From Cohnella sp. OV330 (GTDB lineage: Bacteria; Bacillota; Bacilli; Paenibacillales; Paenibacillaceae): a DNA stretch of 64,000 bases. The position numbers and the translations under genes were made by a program. This document shows positions 12,115 to 21,030 of the stretch, one piece after another. Location: contig NZ_FOKE01000012.1 in NCBI RefSeq assembly GCF_900112065.1, positions 26,966 through 90,965 of the forward strand. Direction: 5' to 3'. Under the pieces are notes generated by a model. That model was given only the letters and a program-made list of their open reading frames with translations, was not told where the DNA came from and did not search any database. Position 1 is the first letter of the stretch. Every line of letters starts with the position of its first letter.

Positions 12115-14778
12115 TCACACGCTCTGCAGCTGCTCTGCGGCGGGTTCGCCCGCTTCAGGCGCTCCCTCGCCGGCCTGCCGGAGCTCCACCGACAAGCCGC
12201 CTCCCGACGCTTCCACCGTCATGGTCGAGCCTTCCGGCGCCAAGCCTGCGATCAGCGCTCTCGCCACCCGCGTCTCGAGATGGCGCTGGATGAACCGCTT
12301 CAGCGGACGCGCGCCGTATACGGGATCGAAGCCTTCCTTCGCGATGAACCGGACGGCTTCGTCCGTCAACCGCAGGGCGATGCCGCGCTCGGACAGGCGT
12401 TCGGCCAGGCCACGCGCCAGCTTACGAACGATCGATTCGATCTCGTCCCGCGACAGCGGCTTGAACAGGACGATGTCGTCCACGCGGTTCAGGAACTCCG
12501 GCCGGAAGTGTCCGGACAGCTCTTTCATGACGCGGTCGCGCACAGCCGGCGCGATATCGCCGTTGTCGTCCACACCCTGCAGCAGATGCGGGGAGCCGAT
12601 GTTCGACGTCATGATGACGATCGTATTCTTAAAATCGACGACGCGCCCTTGCGAGTCGGTCAGACGGCCGTCGTCGAGCAGCTGCAGCAGGACGTTGAAT
12701 ACGTCCGGATGCGCCTTCTCGACTTCGTCGAGCAGCACGACGGTGTACGGCTGCCTGCGAACGGCCTCGGTGAGCTGCCCGCCCTCCTCGTAGCCCACGT
12801 ATCCGGGAGGCGCGCCGACCAGACGCGACACGCTGTGCTTTTCCATATACTCCGACATGTCGATCCGGATCATGCCGTCTTCGCGGTCGAACAGCGTCGC
12901 CGCGAGCGCCTTGGCCAGCTCCGTCTTGCCGACGCCGGTCGGCCCCAGGAACAGGAACGATCCGATCGGCCGATTCGGATCCTGGATACCCGCGCGCGCC
13001 CGCAGCACGGCGTCGGCGACGAGACCGACGGCCTCTTCTTGGCCGACGACGCGCTCGTGCAGCGTTTCTTCCAGTCGCAGCAGCTTGTCGCGCTCGCCTT
13101 CGACCAGACGCTTGACCGGGATTCCCGTCCAGCGCGAGACGATGTCCGCGATCTCTTCCTCGGTTACGGACTCCCGCAGCAGCCGGGTCTCTCCTTCTTG
13201 CTCGGCCGCCTCCTCCGCCGCCTTGAGCTGGCGCTCCAGATCGGGGATGATGCCGTAGCTCAGCTCCGCCGAACGGTTCAGGTCGTATTCTTCCTGCGCG
13301 TCGGCCAAGTCTTTGCGCGCTTGCTCAAGCCGCTTTTGCAGCTCGCGCACGCCTTGGATCGCGGCTTTTTCCTTTTCCCAGCGTGCCATCATGCCCAGAT
13401 GCTTTTCCTTCAGATCCGCCAGCTCCCGCTGAAGCGACTCCAGCCGGCGCTTGCTGGCATCGTCGGACTCCTTCTTGAGCGCGGCTTCTTCGATCTCCAT
13501 CTGCATCATGCGCCGCATGACCTCGTCCATCTCGCCGGGCATCGAGTCGATCTCCGTGCGGATCATCGCGCAGGCTTCGTCGACCAGGTCGATCGCCTTG
13601 TCCGGCAGGAAGCGATCCGCGATATAGCGGTTGGAGAGCGTGCCTGCCGCCACCAGCGCGCTGTCGTGGATTTTAACCCCGTGGTGGAGCTCGAAACGTT
13701 CCTTCAAGCCGCGCAAAATGGAGATCGTATCCTCGACGTTCGGCTCGCTGACGAGCACCTGCTGGAATCTGCGCTCGAGCGCCGGGTCCTTTTCGATATA
13801 GGTCCGGTATTCGTCGAGCGTGGTCGCGCCGATACAGTGAAGCTCGCCCCGCGCCAGCATCGGCTTAAGCATGTTGCCGGCGTCCATCGCGCCCTCGGTC
13901 TTGCCGGCGCCGACGATCGTATGCAGCTCGTCGATGAACAGGATGATCCGGCCATCGCTCTCCTTCACTTCCTTCAGCACGGCTTGAAGCCGCTCCTCGA
14001 ACTCCCCGCGGTACTTCGCGCCGGCGACGAGCGCGCTCATGTCCAGCGAAAATACGGTCTTGTCCTTCAGCCCCTCCGGCACGTCCTTGCGCACGATCCG
14101 CTGGGCCAATCCTTCGACGATTGCCGTCTTGCCGACGCCCGGTTCGCCGATCAGTACCGGGTTGTTCTTCGTCTTGCGGGAAAGAATGCGGATGACTCGC
14201 CGAATCTCGCTATCCCGACCGATGACCGGATCGACCTTGCCCGCCCGCACTTCGGCGACGAGATCGCGTCCGTACTTTTCCAATACCTCGTACGTCGCTT
14301 CCGGCTCCCGGCTCGTGACGCGCTGATGGCCGCGAATCTCCTTGAGAACGGCGAGCAGCCGCTCCCGCGTCAGACCGAAGCCGTCGAATAGCTCGCGCAC
14401 GTCGCGGTTGCCGTCCCTAGGCGCGGAAGCCATCGCGAGCGCCGCGTGCTCGACCGCGACGTATTCGTCCGTCATCGACGCGGCTTCGCGCTCCGCCTGT
14501 TCCAGCACGGCCACGAGCGCAGGCGATGCGTACCGCTTGACCGAATCCGATCCGCCGACGCGCGGGCGCTTCATCAAGCGTCCCATCGCTTGCCGATCCA
14601 TCTCGGCCGGCTCAACGTCAGCCCGCTGCAGCAGTCTCGGCAGCAGACCGTCTTGCTGCTTCAGCAGTGCCGCCAGCAAGTGCAGCGAATCGATCTCCGG
14701 ATGTCCGCTCGCGCCGGCCAGCGATTGCGCGCCTGCGACGGCTTCCTGCAGTTTTTGCGTATATTTGTTGAAGTCCAT
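12115..14778 (-). CDS. clpB: ATP-dependent disaggregase ClpB
   Basis: An 887-aa Hsp100 chaperone that works with DnaK to resolubilise protein aggregates. Features: Clp N domain (about 1-145), first AAA+ module with Walker A GEPGVGKT, a long coiled-coil middle domain (about 400-520, which separates ClpB from ClpC/ClpA), and a second AAA+ module with [15 protein letters not shown]. There is no ClpP-binding IGF loop, consistent with disaggregation rather than proteolysis. The start ATG at 14778 follows AAGGGAGAG. It is the second gene of the dnaJ-like/clpB operon, 78 bp after the upstream stop, under CtsR-type control. Confidence 0.96.
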   Translation of the reverse strand: MDFNKYTQKLQEAVAGAQSLAGASGHPEIDSLHLLAALLKQQDGLLPRLLQRADVEPAEMDRQAMGRLMKRPRVGGSDSVKRYASPALVAVLEQAEREAASMTDEYVAVEHAALAMASAPRDGNRDVRELFDGFGLTRERLLAVLKEIRGHQRVTSREPEATYEVLEKYGRDLVAEVRAGKVDPVIGRDSEIRRVIRILSRKTKNNPVLIGEPGVGKTAIVEGLAQRIVRKDVPEGLKDKTVFSLDMSALVAGAKYRGEFEERLQAVLKEVKESDGRIILFIDELHTIVGAGKTEGAMDAGNMLKPMLARGELHCIGATTLDEYRTYIEKDPALERRFQQVLVSEPNVEDTISILRGLKERFELHHGVKIHDSALVAAGTLSNRYIADRFLPDKAIDLVDEACAMIRTEIDSMPGEMDEVMRRMMQMEIEEAALKKESDDASKRRLESLQRELADLKEKHLGMMARWEKEKAAIQGVRELQKRLEQARKDLADAQEEYDLNRSAELSYGIIPDLERQLKAAEEAAEQEGETRLLRESVTEEEIADIVSRWTGIPVKRLVEGERDKLLRLEETLHERVVGQEEAVGLVADAVLRARAGIQDPNRPIGSFLFLGPTGVGKTELAKALAATLFDREDGMIRIDMSEYMEKHSVSRLVGAPPGYVGYEEGGQLTEAVRRQPYTVVLLDEVEKAHPDVFNVLLQLLDDGRLTDSQGRVVDFKNTIVIMTSNIGSPHLLQGVDDNGDIAPAVRDRVMKELSGHFRPEFLNRVDDIVLFKPLSRDEIESIVRKLARGLAERLSERGIALRLTDEAVRFIAKEGFDPVYGARPLKRFIQRHLETRVARALIAGLAPEGSTMTVEASGGGLSVELRQAGEGAPEAGEPAAEQLQSV

Positions 14779-14856
14779 ATGCGTCTCTCCCTTATCGGTT
14801 AAAATGGTGTCCCGCTTGCAGCCGATTCATGCCGATTAAGCGTGCGCCCGGAAGCA

Positions 14857-15915
14857 TCAGCTTTTTGTACGCGGCTTAATGCCCGCCTTGAAGCTGCTGC
14901 GCTCCGCGAGCTGTCTATACAGCTCCCGCTCCGCCTCACTCGGATTGGGCTGTACGGCGAGCGCGACGTCGAACAGAATGTCGCCATATCCGCCGTCCTT
15001 GCGCCGCAGCCCCTTGGCCGGTATGCGCAGCTGCTTGCCCGCGGGAAAATCGGGCGGAATCCGCAGCTTGACCTGGCCGCCGTCCGGCAGCCGGACGATG
15101 GCTTCTCCGCCAAGCACGGCCTGCCACGGCGCAGCTTCCACCGTCGCGCGCAAATCCCCGTCCTCGCCGAGCGCATACGATTCATTCGGCTCGACGGACA
15201 GCTCGATCAGCAGCTCGTCGCCTTCCTGCAAGCCGTTCGCGCCGTCTCCCTTGAGCCGGATGACGGTGCCGTCCGCCATCCGTTCGGGCACGCGCAGCGC
15301 GATATCCTTGGGCCCGACCCTCACGTTGACCTTGGCTCCCCGCCAAGCCTGCTCCAAGCTGACGTTCAGCCGGGCATGCTGCGTTCGCTGGCTTGCGCCG
15401 AACGGATCGAACCCCGACGCGCCCCAAGCGGCTCCGCCTCCGAACCCGGTCGTATCGTCGCCGTAAGCGCCGAAACCTTCGAAGCCGCCGAAGCCGTTCC
15501 TTCCTCCGGAAGCGCCCTCGTAGGCGCCGAAGCCCGCCCTGCTGCCGATCCCGCCTTTGCCGAAGAGCATCTCGTACAGCTCCTCCTCGGACAATCCTGC
15601 CGCATCCTGACCGCCGCCGCTCCAGCTCCATGCGCCGCCGTTCCGCGAGCCGCCCGGTCCGCCTCCGCCTGCCCGTCCCGCATACTCGCGCCGCATCGCG
15701 TCATAGCGCTGCTCTTCTTCGTATGCCTGCCTTTTATCGTCATGGCTCAGAATGTCGTAAGCCTCCGCGATCTCCTTGAACTTCGACTCCGCCTCGGGGG
15801 CTTTATTCACGTCGGGATGCCACTTCTTGGCCAGCTTCTGGTAAGCCTTCTTGATCTCCTGCTTCGTCGCGTCCTTGCCGACGCCGAGCGCTTCATACGG
15901 ATTGCCGATCTTCAT
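14857..15915 (-). CDS. DnaJ-class co-chaperone without zinc finger (CbpA-like, type II)
   Basis: A 352-aa Hsp40. The N-terminal J domain (residues 1-70) has the DnaK-activating HPD tripeptide in KWHPDVNK. A long Gly/Phe-rich region follows (about 80-170), then two C-terminal substrate-binding beta domains (about 175-335). The four CxxCxGxG motifs of canonical DnaJ are absent, so this is the CbpA/type II class. First gene of the operon with clpB, so a DnaJ partner is co-expressed with the disaggregase. Start ATG at 15915 after GGGGGAGGAG. A SigA promoter overlapped by a CtsR box lies directly upstream. Confidence 0.92.
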   Translation of the reverse strand: MKIGNPYEALGVGKDATKQEIKKAYQKLAKKWHPDVNKAPEAESKFKEIAEAYDILSHDDKRQAYEEEQRYDAMRREYAGRAGGGGPGGSRNGGAWSWSGGGQDAAGLSEEELYEMLFGKGGIGSRAGFGAYEGASGGRNGFGGFEGFGAYGDDTTGFGGGAAWGASGFDPFGASQRTQHARLNVSLEQAWRGAKVNVRVGPKDIALRVPERMADGTVIRLKGDGANGLQEGDELLIELSVEPNESYALGEDGDLRATVEAAPWQAVLGGEAIVRLPDGGQVKLRIPPDFPAGKQLRIPAKGLRRKDGGYGDILFDVALAVQPNPSEAERELYRQLAERSSFKAGIKPRTKS

Positions 15916-15942
15916 TGCGCATCTCCTCCCCCGGGCAGTCTC

Positions 15943-15997
15943 GTTTGACCTTTCTTGACCTTAATGCCATTATAGACCTATCAAGCGCATATGCCAA
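15943..15997 (-). promoter_or_regulatory. SigA promoter with CtsR operator for dnaJ-like/clpB
   Basis: Reading the minus strand: -35 TTGGCA (15997-15992), 17-bp spacer, -10 TATAAT (15974-15969). A CtsR heptad direct repeat GGTCAAG-AAA-GGTCAAA (15960-15944) then covers the transcription start region. The CtsR consensus is a tandem GGTCAAA heptad with a 3-nt spacer. This layout means repression of the operon in the absence of heat stress. Confidence 0.88.
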
Positions 15998-16066
15998 AGC
16001 CGGTTTCAGGCGTTTTGAGGCGATTTTAAACCCATAACCGCCATATATCTCACTCGGAAGGCCTGT

Positions 16067-16083
16067 TTTGACCATTGCTGACC
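16067..16083 (-). promoter_or_regulatory. Second CtsR-type box
   Basis: On the minus strand GGTCAGC-AAT-GGTCAAA, again two heptads with a 3-nt spacer. It lies about 70 bp upstream of the -35 of the dnaJ-like promoter. No promoter of its own is clear. It may raise local repressor occupancy. Confidence 0.65.
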
Positions 16084-16135
16084 TTTACTAGCAATTTAGA
16101 AATTGCCGACACCGCCCGACCTCGTTCAATTCGAC

Positions 16136-16312
16136 GGACTCAGGATCCGCTATTCCGCAAAAAACACAACGAAACCAGTGGCTTCCGGACACAGAATCAA
16201 CTATTTTACTTGATCGCACGCGATGACGCCGCTGCGAGCCGCAATAGCGGATCTATAGTCCTAGTAAGCGGCTATCCTTCCGAATAGCTGCCGAAAGCGG
16301 ACCTACAGTCCG
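16136..16312. repeat. Four-copy array, two forward and two inverted, period 51 bp (family GGACTnTAGATCCGCTATT)
   Basis: Forward copies at 16136-16158 and 16187-16209 (the second degenerate), inverted copies at 16239-16261 and 16290-16312. The core GGACTATAGATCCGCTATT is best seen in copy three. Both the forward pair and the inverted pair are spaced 51 bp. The array occupies the gap between the dnaJ-like promoter and the nucleoside hydrolase gene. A weak reading frame across it has no ribosome binding site. Confidence 0.75.
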
Positions 16313-16349
16313 TCAACTTGCCGGATGCTGCCGTTCGATCCGACGCCAA

Positions 16350-16386
16350 TATCCCCTTCGCCTGCGCGAAGGGGATAGCGTTAAAA
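16350..16386. repeat. Palindromic copy of the TTGAACGnTATCCC family
   Basis: A perfect 12-bp hairpin TATCCCCTTCGC / GCGAAGGGGATA with a CTGC loop, followed by GCGTTAAAA. Read on the minus strand it gives TTTTAACGCTATCCCC, matching the array at 11814. Confidence 0.75.
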
Positions 16387-16423
16387 TGTACGGCATACCA
16401 AACCACTCATGGAACGGTCAGCA

Positions 16424-16517
16424 ATCCACCCGCCTACTGCCAGCCTACTTCGAACCTCCCGCGAGCAATCCTCCACCCTACTGCCAGCCGTCTAGCAGCC
16501 TTCTGCCCGCCCTCTGC
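16424..16517. repeat. Degenerate two-copy repeat, period 44 bp
   Basis: CTACTGCCAGCC recurs at 16434 and 16478, each preceded by AGCAATCC, with a weaker CTGCCAACC further on. Pyrimidine-rich; nothing else is seen between here and the nucleoside hydrolase stop at 16574. Confidence 0.45.
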
Positions 16518-16573
16518 CAACCAACCCGCCTGTCCCTGCGCCTCGGCTTCGCCTTGCCGATTGCGCCGGCGCG

Positions 16574-17512
16574 TCACTCCGCCCCGCTCGCTTGATCCAG
16601 CTTGGCGAACAGATCCCTGAAGATCGCGTCCCGGTCGACATGCGTCACGTAGCGGATCGGATGGCGCCTCTCCGCCTCCGCCACGTCCCATCGGAAGTCG
16701 TCGGTCACGCGCGGACTCGGCGTGAGCACGCTCGGACACCACTCGGGCCTGACCAGCCATGCGATCGCGGATAGATCCCAGATCACGCGCGAGCGCCCTG
16801 TGTGATCGTTCATGCAATTGCGGTACGTCTCGTATAGGTATTGCCCGAGCGGACCTTTGTCCTTGACGTAGTCCCGCAGCTCGGATAGCGTCGTCGTCAG
16901 GTGCGACACGACGCCCATGCAGGGCAGCAGAATCAGCGGCACGCCCGAGTCCAGCACGACGCGCGTCGCATGCAGATCCTGCGCGAGATTGAACTCTCGC
17001 GTATCCTGCCAGTGGAAGGCGTGGCCGCCTAGCCAGACGAGCACGATCCGGTCCGCTACGGCAGGCTCGAGCAGCAGCGCCGAGGCGACGTTGGTGATCG
17101 CGCCGATGGCGACGACATAGAGGGGATCATCCTCCCCCCGCGCCAGCGCCCTGCGAATCAGATCCCGGGCGGCCTCGCTCTCCACCGGCTCGTCGGGACC
17201 GGGCAAATAAGCCGTCGATCCCCGGCATACAGGCATCGTCTCCCTGCCGGCGAGCGAACGAATCTTCAATATTTCCCGATAGCTTTTCTCCATGCCGTCC
17301 GCGGGTCCATCCGATAGCTCGTTGTAAAACGGAGCGGCATGAACGGCCTCCACCTCCACGGCTTCCGGCGAGCACAACGCGTAGATGAGGGCGAACTGGT
17401 CGTCGATCTCATTGTATGTATCGGTATCCAGCACGATGGACACCTTTTTGCCGGGGTGCGCCAGCCGGCTGACGCGACGATCCTCCGTCGTTGATACGAA
17501 CGGCTTCACCAT
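16574..17512 (-). CDS. Inosine/uridine-preferring nucleoside hydrolase family protein
   Basis: A 312-aa cytoplasmic ribohydrolase that splits the N-glycosidic bond of nucleosides. The N-terminal calcium-binding Asp cluster is DTDTYNEIDDQ (about residues 29-39), and GAITNVASALLLEP and the late LGGHAFHWQDTREFNLAQD stretch (with an Asn-X-X-X-Asp calcium ligand pattern) are family hallmarks. The length fits (300-320 aa). The start ATG at 17512 follows AAGGGATGA. It is divergent from an AraC regulator 154 bp away, which probably controls it. The exact nucleoside is unknown. Confidence 0.9.
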   Translation of the reverse strand: MVKPFVSTTEDRRVSRLAHPGKKVSIVLDTDTYNEIDDQFALIYALCSPEAVEVEAVHAAPFYNELSDGPADGMEKSYREILKIRSLAGRETMPVCRGSTAYLPGPDEPVESEAARDLIRRALARGEDDPLYVVAIGAITNVASALLLEPAVADRIVLVWLGGHAFHWQDTREFNLAQDLHATRVVLDSGVPLILLPCMGVVSHLTTTLSELRDYVKDKGPLGQYLYETYRNCMNDHTGRSRVIWDLSAIAWLVRPEWCPSVLTPSPRVTDDFRWDVAEAERRHPIRYVTHVDRDAIFRDLFAKLDQASGAE

Positions 17513-17591
17513 GATTGAATCATCCCTTCTTATTCTTTTTGGCTGAATGCGTACGGCGCGTATGTTAGACTGATAGTTAAATTATATATAG

Positions 17592-17607
17592 GATAACGCT
17601 TTAAACG
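17592..17607. promoter_or_regulatory. Possible catabolite-responsive (cre-like) site between the divergent genes
   Basis: The minus-strand reading TTTAAAGCGTTATC matches the central AARCGnWWW of the cre consensus but has two mismatches at the outer TG/CA. It lies next to a TATAAT-like -10 for the nucleoside hydrolase (about 17581-17586). Confidence 0.3.
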
Positions 17608-17666
17608 TATCTTGTTCCGGCCGATATCTATCACGATCTGGCTGATCATGGAGAGGAGCACCGTCT

Positions 17667-18437
17667 ATGGAGGCGCGGCTAGACTTTCTTTTCCCCGTCG
17701 CCCACGAGCCCGGGAACGACGTGACGCTGCATCGTCACGGCTGCCATGAGCTGGTTTACTATTTGAAAGGAAGCGGAAGGACGCGCATCGGCGATCGCGA
17801 TTACGAATACCGCGAGGACGATTATGCGCTGATCCGGCCGGGGACGTTTCACGACGAGCGTCATGCCGCGCCGACCGAGGTGCTGTGTCTGGGTTTTGCG
17901 CCGCTTCGGGAATCGGCGCTTCCCGAAGGCGTCTTTTCCGATCGCAGGCCCAAAGACGGCGAAGGCGCCCACGACCCCCTCCTGCCGCTGCTGCTCGGGA
18001 TGGCCAAGGAAATGAAAAATAAAGACGAGGACTACGCCGGCATGCTCGATCTGCTGACCTCCCAGCTCGTCCTGACGCTTCGGCGGCGGAGGCTGACCGG
18101 AGGTTCGCCCACGTATGCGGAGGATAAGTTCCGTTACGCCATTAATTATATGAACGAAAATTTTCATCGGCGGATCGACTTCGGCTCGCTCGCCGCCATG
18201 GCGGGGTACAGCCTCGATCGGTACCGCCATTTGTTCAAGGCGGAGACCGGCGCGTCGCCCGGACGCTATGTGCTCGGCAGGCGAATCGCGCATGCCCGGA
18301 CGCTGCTGCGAGAGACGAAGCGCAGCATATCCGAGATCGCGGCGGACTGCGGCTTCGCGAGCGACTCGCAGTTTTGCAGCCTGTTCAAACGCGAAACGGG
18401 ATGGAGCCCCGGCGCCTATCGCAAGGTCAACGCATAA
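17667..18437 (+). CDS. AraC-family transcriptional regulator with cupin sensor
   Basis: 256 aa. The N-terminal cupin-like ligand-binding domain (about 5-95, with HGCHELVYYLKGSG and DYALIRPGTFH) is followed by a linker and the C-terminal double helix-turn-helix (about 155-255, with SISEIAADCGFASDSQFCSLFKR). The start ATG at 17667 follows GGAGAGGAG. Divergent transcription suggests local control of the nucleoside hydrolase; the ligand is unknown. The short intergenic space holds both promoters. Confidence 0.9.
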   Translation: MEARLDFLFPVAHEPGNDVTLHRHGCHELVYYLKGSGRTRIGDRDYEYREDDYALIRPGTFHDERHAAPTEVLCLGFAPLRESALPEGVFSDRRPKDGEGAHDPLLPLLLGMAKEMKNKDEDYAGMLDLLTSQLVLTLRRRRLTGGSPTYAEDKFRYAINYMNENFHRRIDFGSLAAMAGYSLDRYRHLFKAETGASPGRYVLGRRIAHARTLLRETKRSISEIAADCGFASDSQFCSLFKRETGWSPGAYRKVNA

Positions 18438-18448
18438 CCACGCCAAAA

Positions 18449-18483
18449 AAAGGAGCGCAGGGCCCCAGCCCGTGCGCTCCTTT
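18449..18483. terminator. Convergent terminator
   Basis: Perfect 11-bp stem AAAGGAGCGCA / TGCGCTCCTTT with a 13-nt loop. Seven Ts follow on the minus strand, so it serves the GNAT gene ending at 18495 best; only three Ts follow on the plus strand for the AraC gene. Confidence 0.85.
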
Positions 18484-18494
18484 CGCAGACACGA

Positions 18495-18929
18495 TTAACT
18501 TTTGCGCCAGACGTCCTCATATTCGGCGTTGCGCTTGAATTGCACGAGCGCGTAGGAACACAAGGGCACGATCTTTTTTCCATCCGCGCGGGCTTCCTCG
18601 ACGACTTTGTCCAGCATCCGCCGGGCAATGTCGCCGCCCCGGTATTCCGGAGATACGTACGTATGGTTCAGCAGCCAGGTGTTCTCCCCGTCCGGCATGA
18701 ACGTGATCTCGCCGATCTGCTCGCCGTTCTCGCGAACGACGAAGGCGTTGCCCTCTTTATGAATGACGCCGACCTCGTCTCTTTTCTTCCAGCCCCTGAA
18801 CGTATCCTTCGCCTCGGTCACGGTATCCTTCACGCTGCCGATCGTATCTTGAACGTCGGACTTGATGCCATCGATATGTCCTTTCATGCTGTCCATTTCC
18901 TTTTTGATGCCCTCCATCGGACTGCTCAT
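18495..18929 (-). CDS. GNAT-family acetyltransferase with N-terminal helical extension
   Basis: 144 aa. Residues 1-45 are a charged amphipathic helix rich in K, D and T (KGHIDGIKSDVQDTIGSVKD) resembling the coiled-coil tails of YtxH or plasma-membrane stress proteins. The rest is a compact YidJ/YjdJ-type N-acetyltransferase domain with HTYVSPEYRGGDIARRMLDKVVEEA as acetyl-CoA loop and PLCSYA near the end. The start ATG at 18929 follows GAGGCGAACGCC. The extension is unusual for this small GNAT type and could be a fusion. Monocistronic. Substrate unknown. Confidence 0.82.
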   Translation of the reverse strand: MSSPMEGIKKEMDSMKGHIDGIKSDVQDTIGSVKDTVTEAKDTFRGWKKRDEVGVIHKEGNAFVVRENGEQIGEITFMPDGENTWLLNHTYVSPEYRGGDIARRMLDKVVEEARADGKKIVPLCSYALVQFKRNAEYEDVWRKS

Positions 18930-19059
18930 GGCGTTCGCCTCCTCTATTGAGCCGCTATGGCATATACTACTATATACCCGCTTCGCTCGCGGTTATTCAA
19001 CTGCGGGTCCGACGCTACCGCGTTTCAGGCAAAAGGAAGGGCCTGCCACGGTTTCGTCA

Positions 19060-19088
19060 TTGTGCGATCGGGATAAATACATTATAAT
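19060..19088 (+). promoter_or_regulatory. SigA promoter of the CDF exporter gene
   Basis: TTGTGC (19060-19065), 17-bp spacer, TATAAT (19083-19088). Since an in-frame ATG at 19089 touches this -10, translation must start further down, at 19143. Confidence 0.75.
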
Positions 19089-19142
19089 ATGAGCAAGTAT
19101 TCATATGTTTTTATGCTCGCTAGGACGGAAGGGCTGACTGCA

Positions 19143-20201
19143 ATGGATAAACGAAACGAACGTTTGACGGCTGACCAGACCGCAGACAACGCGAAAGCAC
19201 AAAATTCAGGCGGCGATCACGCGCATTCGGCCGCCTGCGCCCATGGGCACGATCACGGCGATGACGGACACGCGCACGGGCACGGCCATCACGGTCACCA
19301 TCACGGGATCGGCGGACATCATCATCACGGGCGCGAAGGCGACCGCCGCGGACTGACGATCGCTCTCGCGATCACCGCGGGCATCATGCTGCTGGAGTTC
19401 GTCGGCGGGCTGCTCACCGACAGTCTCGCGCTGTTGTCCGACTCCGGCCATATGCTGAGCGACACGAGCGCGCTGGCGTTGAGCCTGGCCGCGCTCTGGT
19501 TCGCCTCGCGTCCGGCCTCGGCGAAGCGCACCTACGGCTTCCATCGCTTCGAGATTCTCGCCGCGCTGTTCAACGGCGTCGCGCTGTTCGTCATCGCGGG
19601 CTTCATCGTCTACGAAGCCATCGGCCGGATGGCGTCTCCGCCGGAAGTATCCGGCGGACCGATGATGGCGATCGCCGCCGTCGGCCTCATCGCCAATCTG
19701 GCCAGCGCCTGGGCGCTCACGCGCCAAGGCGACGTGGAGAACAACGTCAACATGCGCAGCGCGTACCTGCACGTGCTCGGCGACGCGCTCGGCTCCGTCG
19801 GCGCCATCGCGGCAGGCATTCTCATGATGGCCTTCGGCTGGTACATCGCCGATCCGATCATCTCGATCGTCGTATCCGTCCTGATCCTGCGGAGCGCATG
19901 GCTCGTCATCACGCAGACGGTCCACGTGCTGATGGAAGGCACGCCGGCCGGCATCGATCACGAAGAAGTGAAGTCCGCGCTGCTCACGCTCGACGGCGTC
20001 CGCGACGTGCACGACCTGCATATCTGGACGATCACCTCGGGCCTCGACTCCTTCAGCTGCCACATCCTCGTCAAGGAAGGGGTCCAGTGCCAGGACGTGC
20101 TGCAGCGCGCGATCTCCCTCATCGAAGGCCGCTTCGGCATCAGCCACGCGACCATCCAGGTCGAGAGCGGCGCCATCCGGCACAAAGAGATTCCTGTCTA
20201 G
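19143..20201 (+). CDS. Cation diffusion facilitator (CzcD/ZitB-type zinc exporter)
   Basis: 352 aa, inner-membrane divalent-metal/proton antiporter. A strongly His-rich N-terminal tail (about 20-63) should bind or buffer Zn. Six membrane segments follow. The metal site in TM2 is LLSDSGHMLSD, with the paired HVLGDALGS in TM5. A cytoplasmic C-terminal domain closes it. The start is placed at ATG 19143 after GGAAGGG because the longer frame (ATG 19089) overlaps the promoter -10. No ArsR/MerR metal regulator is adjacent. Zinc is the likeliest substrate; Co, Cd or Ni are possible. Confidence 0.92.
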   Translation: MDKRNERLTADQTADNAKAQNSGGDHAHSAACAHGHDHGDDGHAHGHGHHGHHHGIGGHHHHGREGDRRGLTIALAITAGIMLLEFVGGLLTDSLALLSDSGHMLSDTSALALSLAALWFASRPASAKRTYGFHRFEILAALFNGVALFVIAGFIVYEAIGRMASPPEVSGGPMMAIAAVGLIANLASAWALTRQGDVENNVNMRSAYLHVLGDALGSVGAIAAGILMMAFGWYIADPIISIVVSVLILRSAWLVITQTVHVLMEGTPAGIDHEEVKSALLTLDGVRDVHDLHIWTITSGLDSFSCHILVKEGVQCQDVLQRAISLIEGRFGISHATIQVESGAIRHKEIPV

Positions 20202-20263
20202 CCGGCTAGATCGACGATTCGAATCTTTCGGATCCGCACAGATCCGCCTCCCATCTCCGACCA

Positions 20264-20452
20264 TCTATCGAGCAAAAGTACACGATAGAGATCAGTACCC
20301 GCTCGTCGTCGCGTCTATCGCGCAAAAGTGCAGGAATTTCACCTGAAACACATTGGATCCCGCGCAAAGAGGCGAGCTACCACGCACTTTTGCGCGATAG
20401 ATCGCAAAAACCCGCCATACTGGCCGTGGATGATGTACTTTTGCAGGATGGA
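20264..20452. repeat. Four-copy array, two forward and two inverted, period 50-51 bp (family CTATCGCGCAAAAGTGC)
   Basis: Forward copies TCTATCGAGCAAAAGTAC (20264) and TCTATCGCGCAAAAGTGC (20314), then inverted copies at 20383-20401 and 20435-20452. Spacing is 50 bp within the forward pair and 51 bp within the inverted pair. The array lies between convergent genes. It holds no ORF of its own; apart from the terminator it is the whole content of this 317-bp gap. Confidence 0.82.
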
Positions 20453-20472
20453 ATTAACCTTTTAACTCGCTT

Positions 20473-20524
20473 AAATAAAAAAGGGAAGCACGCGCCTTTG
20501 CGACGCGGCCTCCCTTTTTTATTT
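20473..20524. terminator. Terminator overlapping the end of the YvyF-like gene
   Basis: Arms AAATAAAAAAGGGA (20473-20486) and TCCCTTTTTTATTT (20511-20524) around a GC-rich 24-nt inner part. The gene's stop codon (20521-20519) lies inside the right arm. T tracts on both strands. Confidence 0.85.
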
Positions 20525-20926
20525 GCGCTTGTTCAAGAAGATGTTTTCCCTGCGCTTGCGCTCCTGCATCAGACGCTCCTGCTCGTAGACATGCGCGACC
20601 TCGCTCTGGATCCTCATCGAGCAGCTCTGGCACAGCTTGCCCTTCCGGATCGGCGCCTCGCACAGGTCGCAAGCGTCGGTCAGGTTCGGATAATCGTATA
20701 CCTTCAGCTTCCCTTTGCGGATCCACGCGCGAATCAGCTCGGGACGCTCGTCTACCCGCTCCGCCAGCTCCTCCGTGGTCAGCTTGCGGTTCGCGCGAAG
20801 CTCTTTTTCCATACGATTCATCAGCGCGTCCTCGGCGGCGGTGCAGGCTGCGCACAGCTGCCTGAGATTAATCTGATAGATTCTGCCGCAACCCGGGCAA
20901 TGATCCACGCGCAATTCGGAAGTCAT
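20519..20926 (-). CDS. YvyF-like zinc-ribbon protein (flagellar operon protein family)
   Basis: 135 aa with two Cys4 zinc-ribbon halves: CPGCGRI...LCAAC near the N-terminus and CDLCEAP...LCQSC near residue 100. Between them is a helix-turn-helix-like segment (TTEELAERVDERPELIRAWIRKGKLKV). This is the layout of YvyF/TIGR03826, normally found next to flgM/flgN. Here no flagellar genes surround it, so a role in motility is uncertain. The start ATG at 20926 follows GGGATGG. Confidence 0.8.
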   Translation of the reverse strand: MTSELRVDHCPGCGRIYQINLRQLCAACTAAEDALMNRMEKELRANRKLTTEELAERVDERPELIRAWIRKGKLKVYDYPNLTDACDLCEAPIRKGKLCQSCSMRIQSEVAHVYEQERLMQERKRRENIFLNKRK

Positions 20927-21030
20927 AAGCCATCCCGCCTGTCTAGCTGTAGTTTAATTCATAATACCACAGCCGCAGGTGACCGCCTATCGCGAAGTAG
21001 ATTCGGCGCGCCGCCAGGCCATACCGCCGA

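Noticed and set aside
12112-14391. Long plus-strand open frame of over 750 codons antisense to clpB
   Set aside because: A shadow of GC-rich codon usage; ClpB on the other strand is complete with all motifs, promoter and terminator.
19089-19142. N-terminal extension of the CDF exporter from ATG 19089
   Set aside because: That ATG directly abuts the TATAAT of a 17-bp-spacer promoter, so it cannot lie within the transcript as a start with a ribosome binding site.
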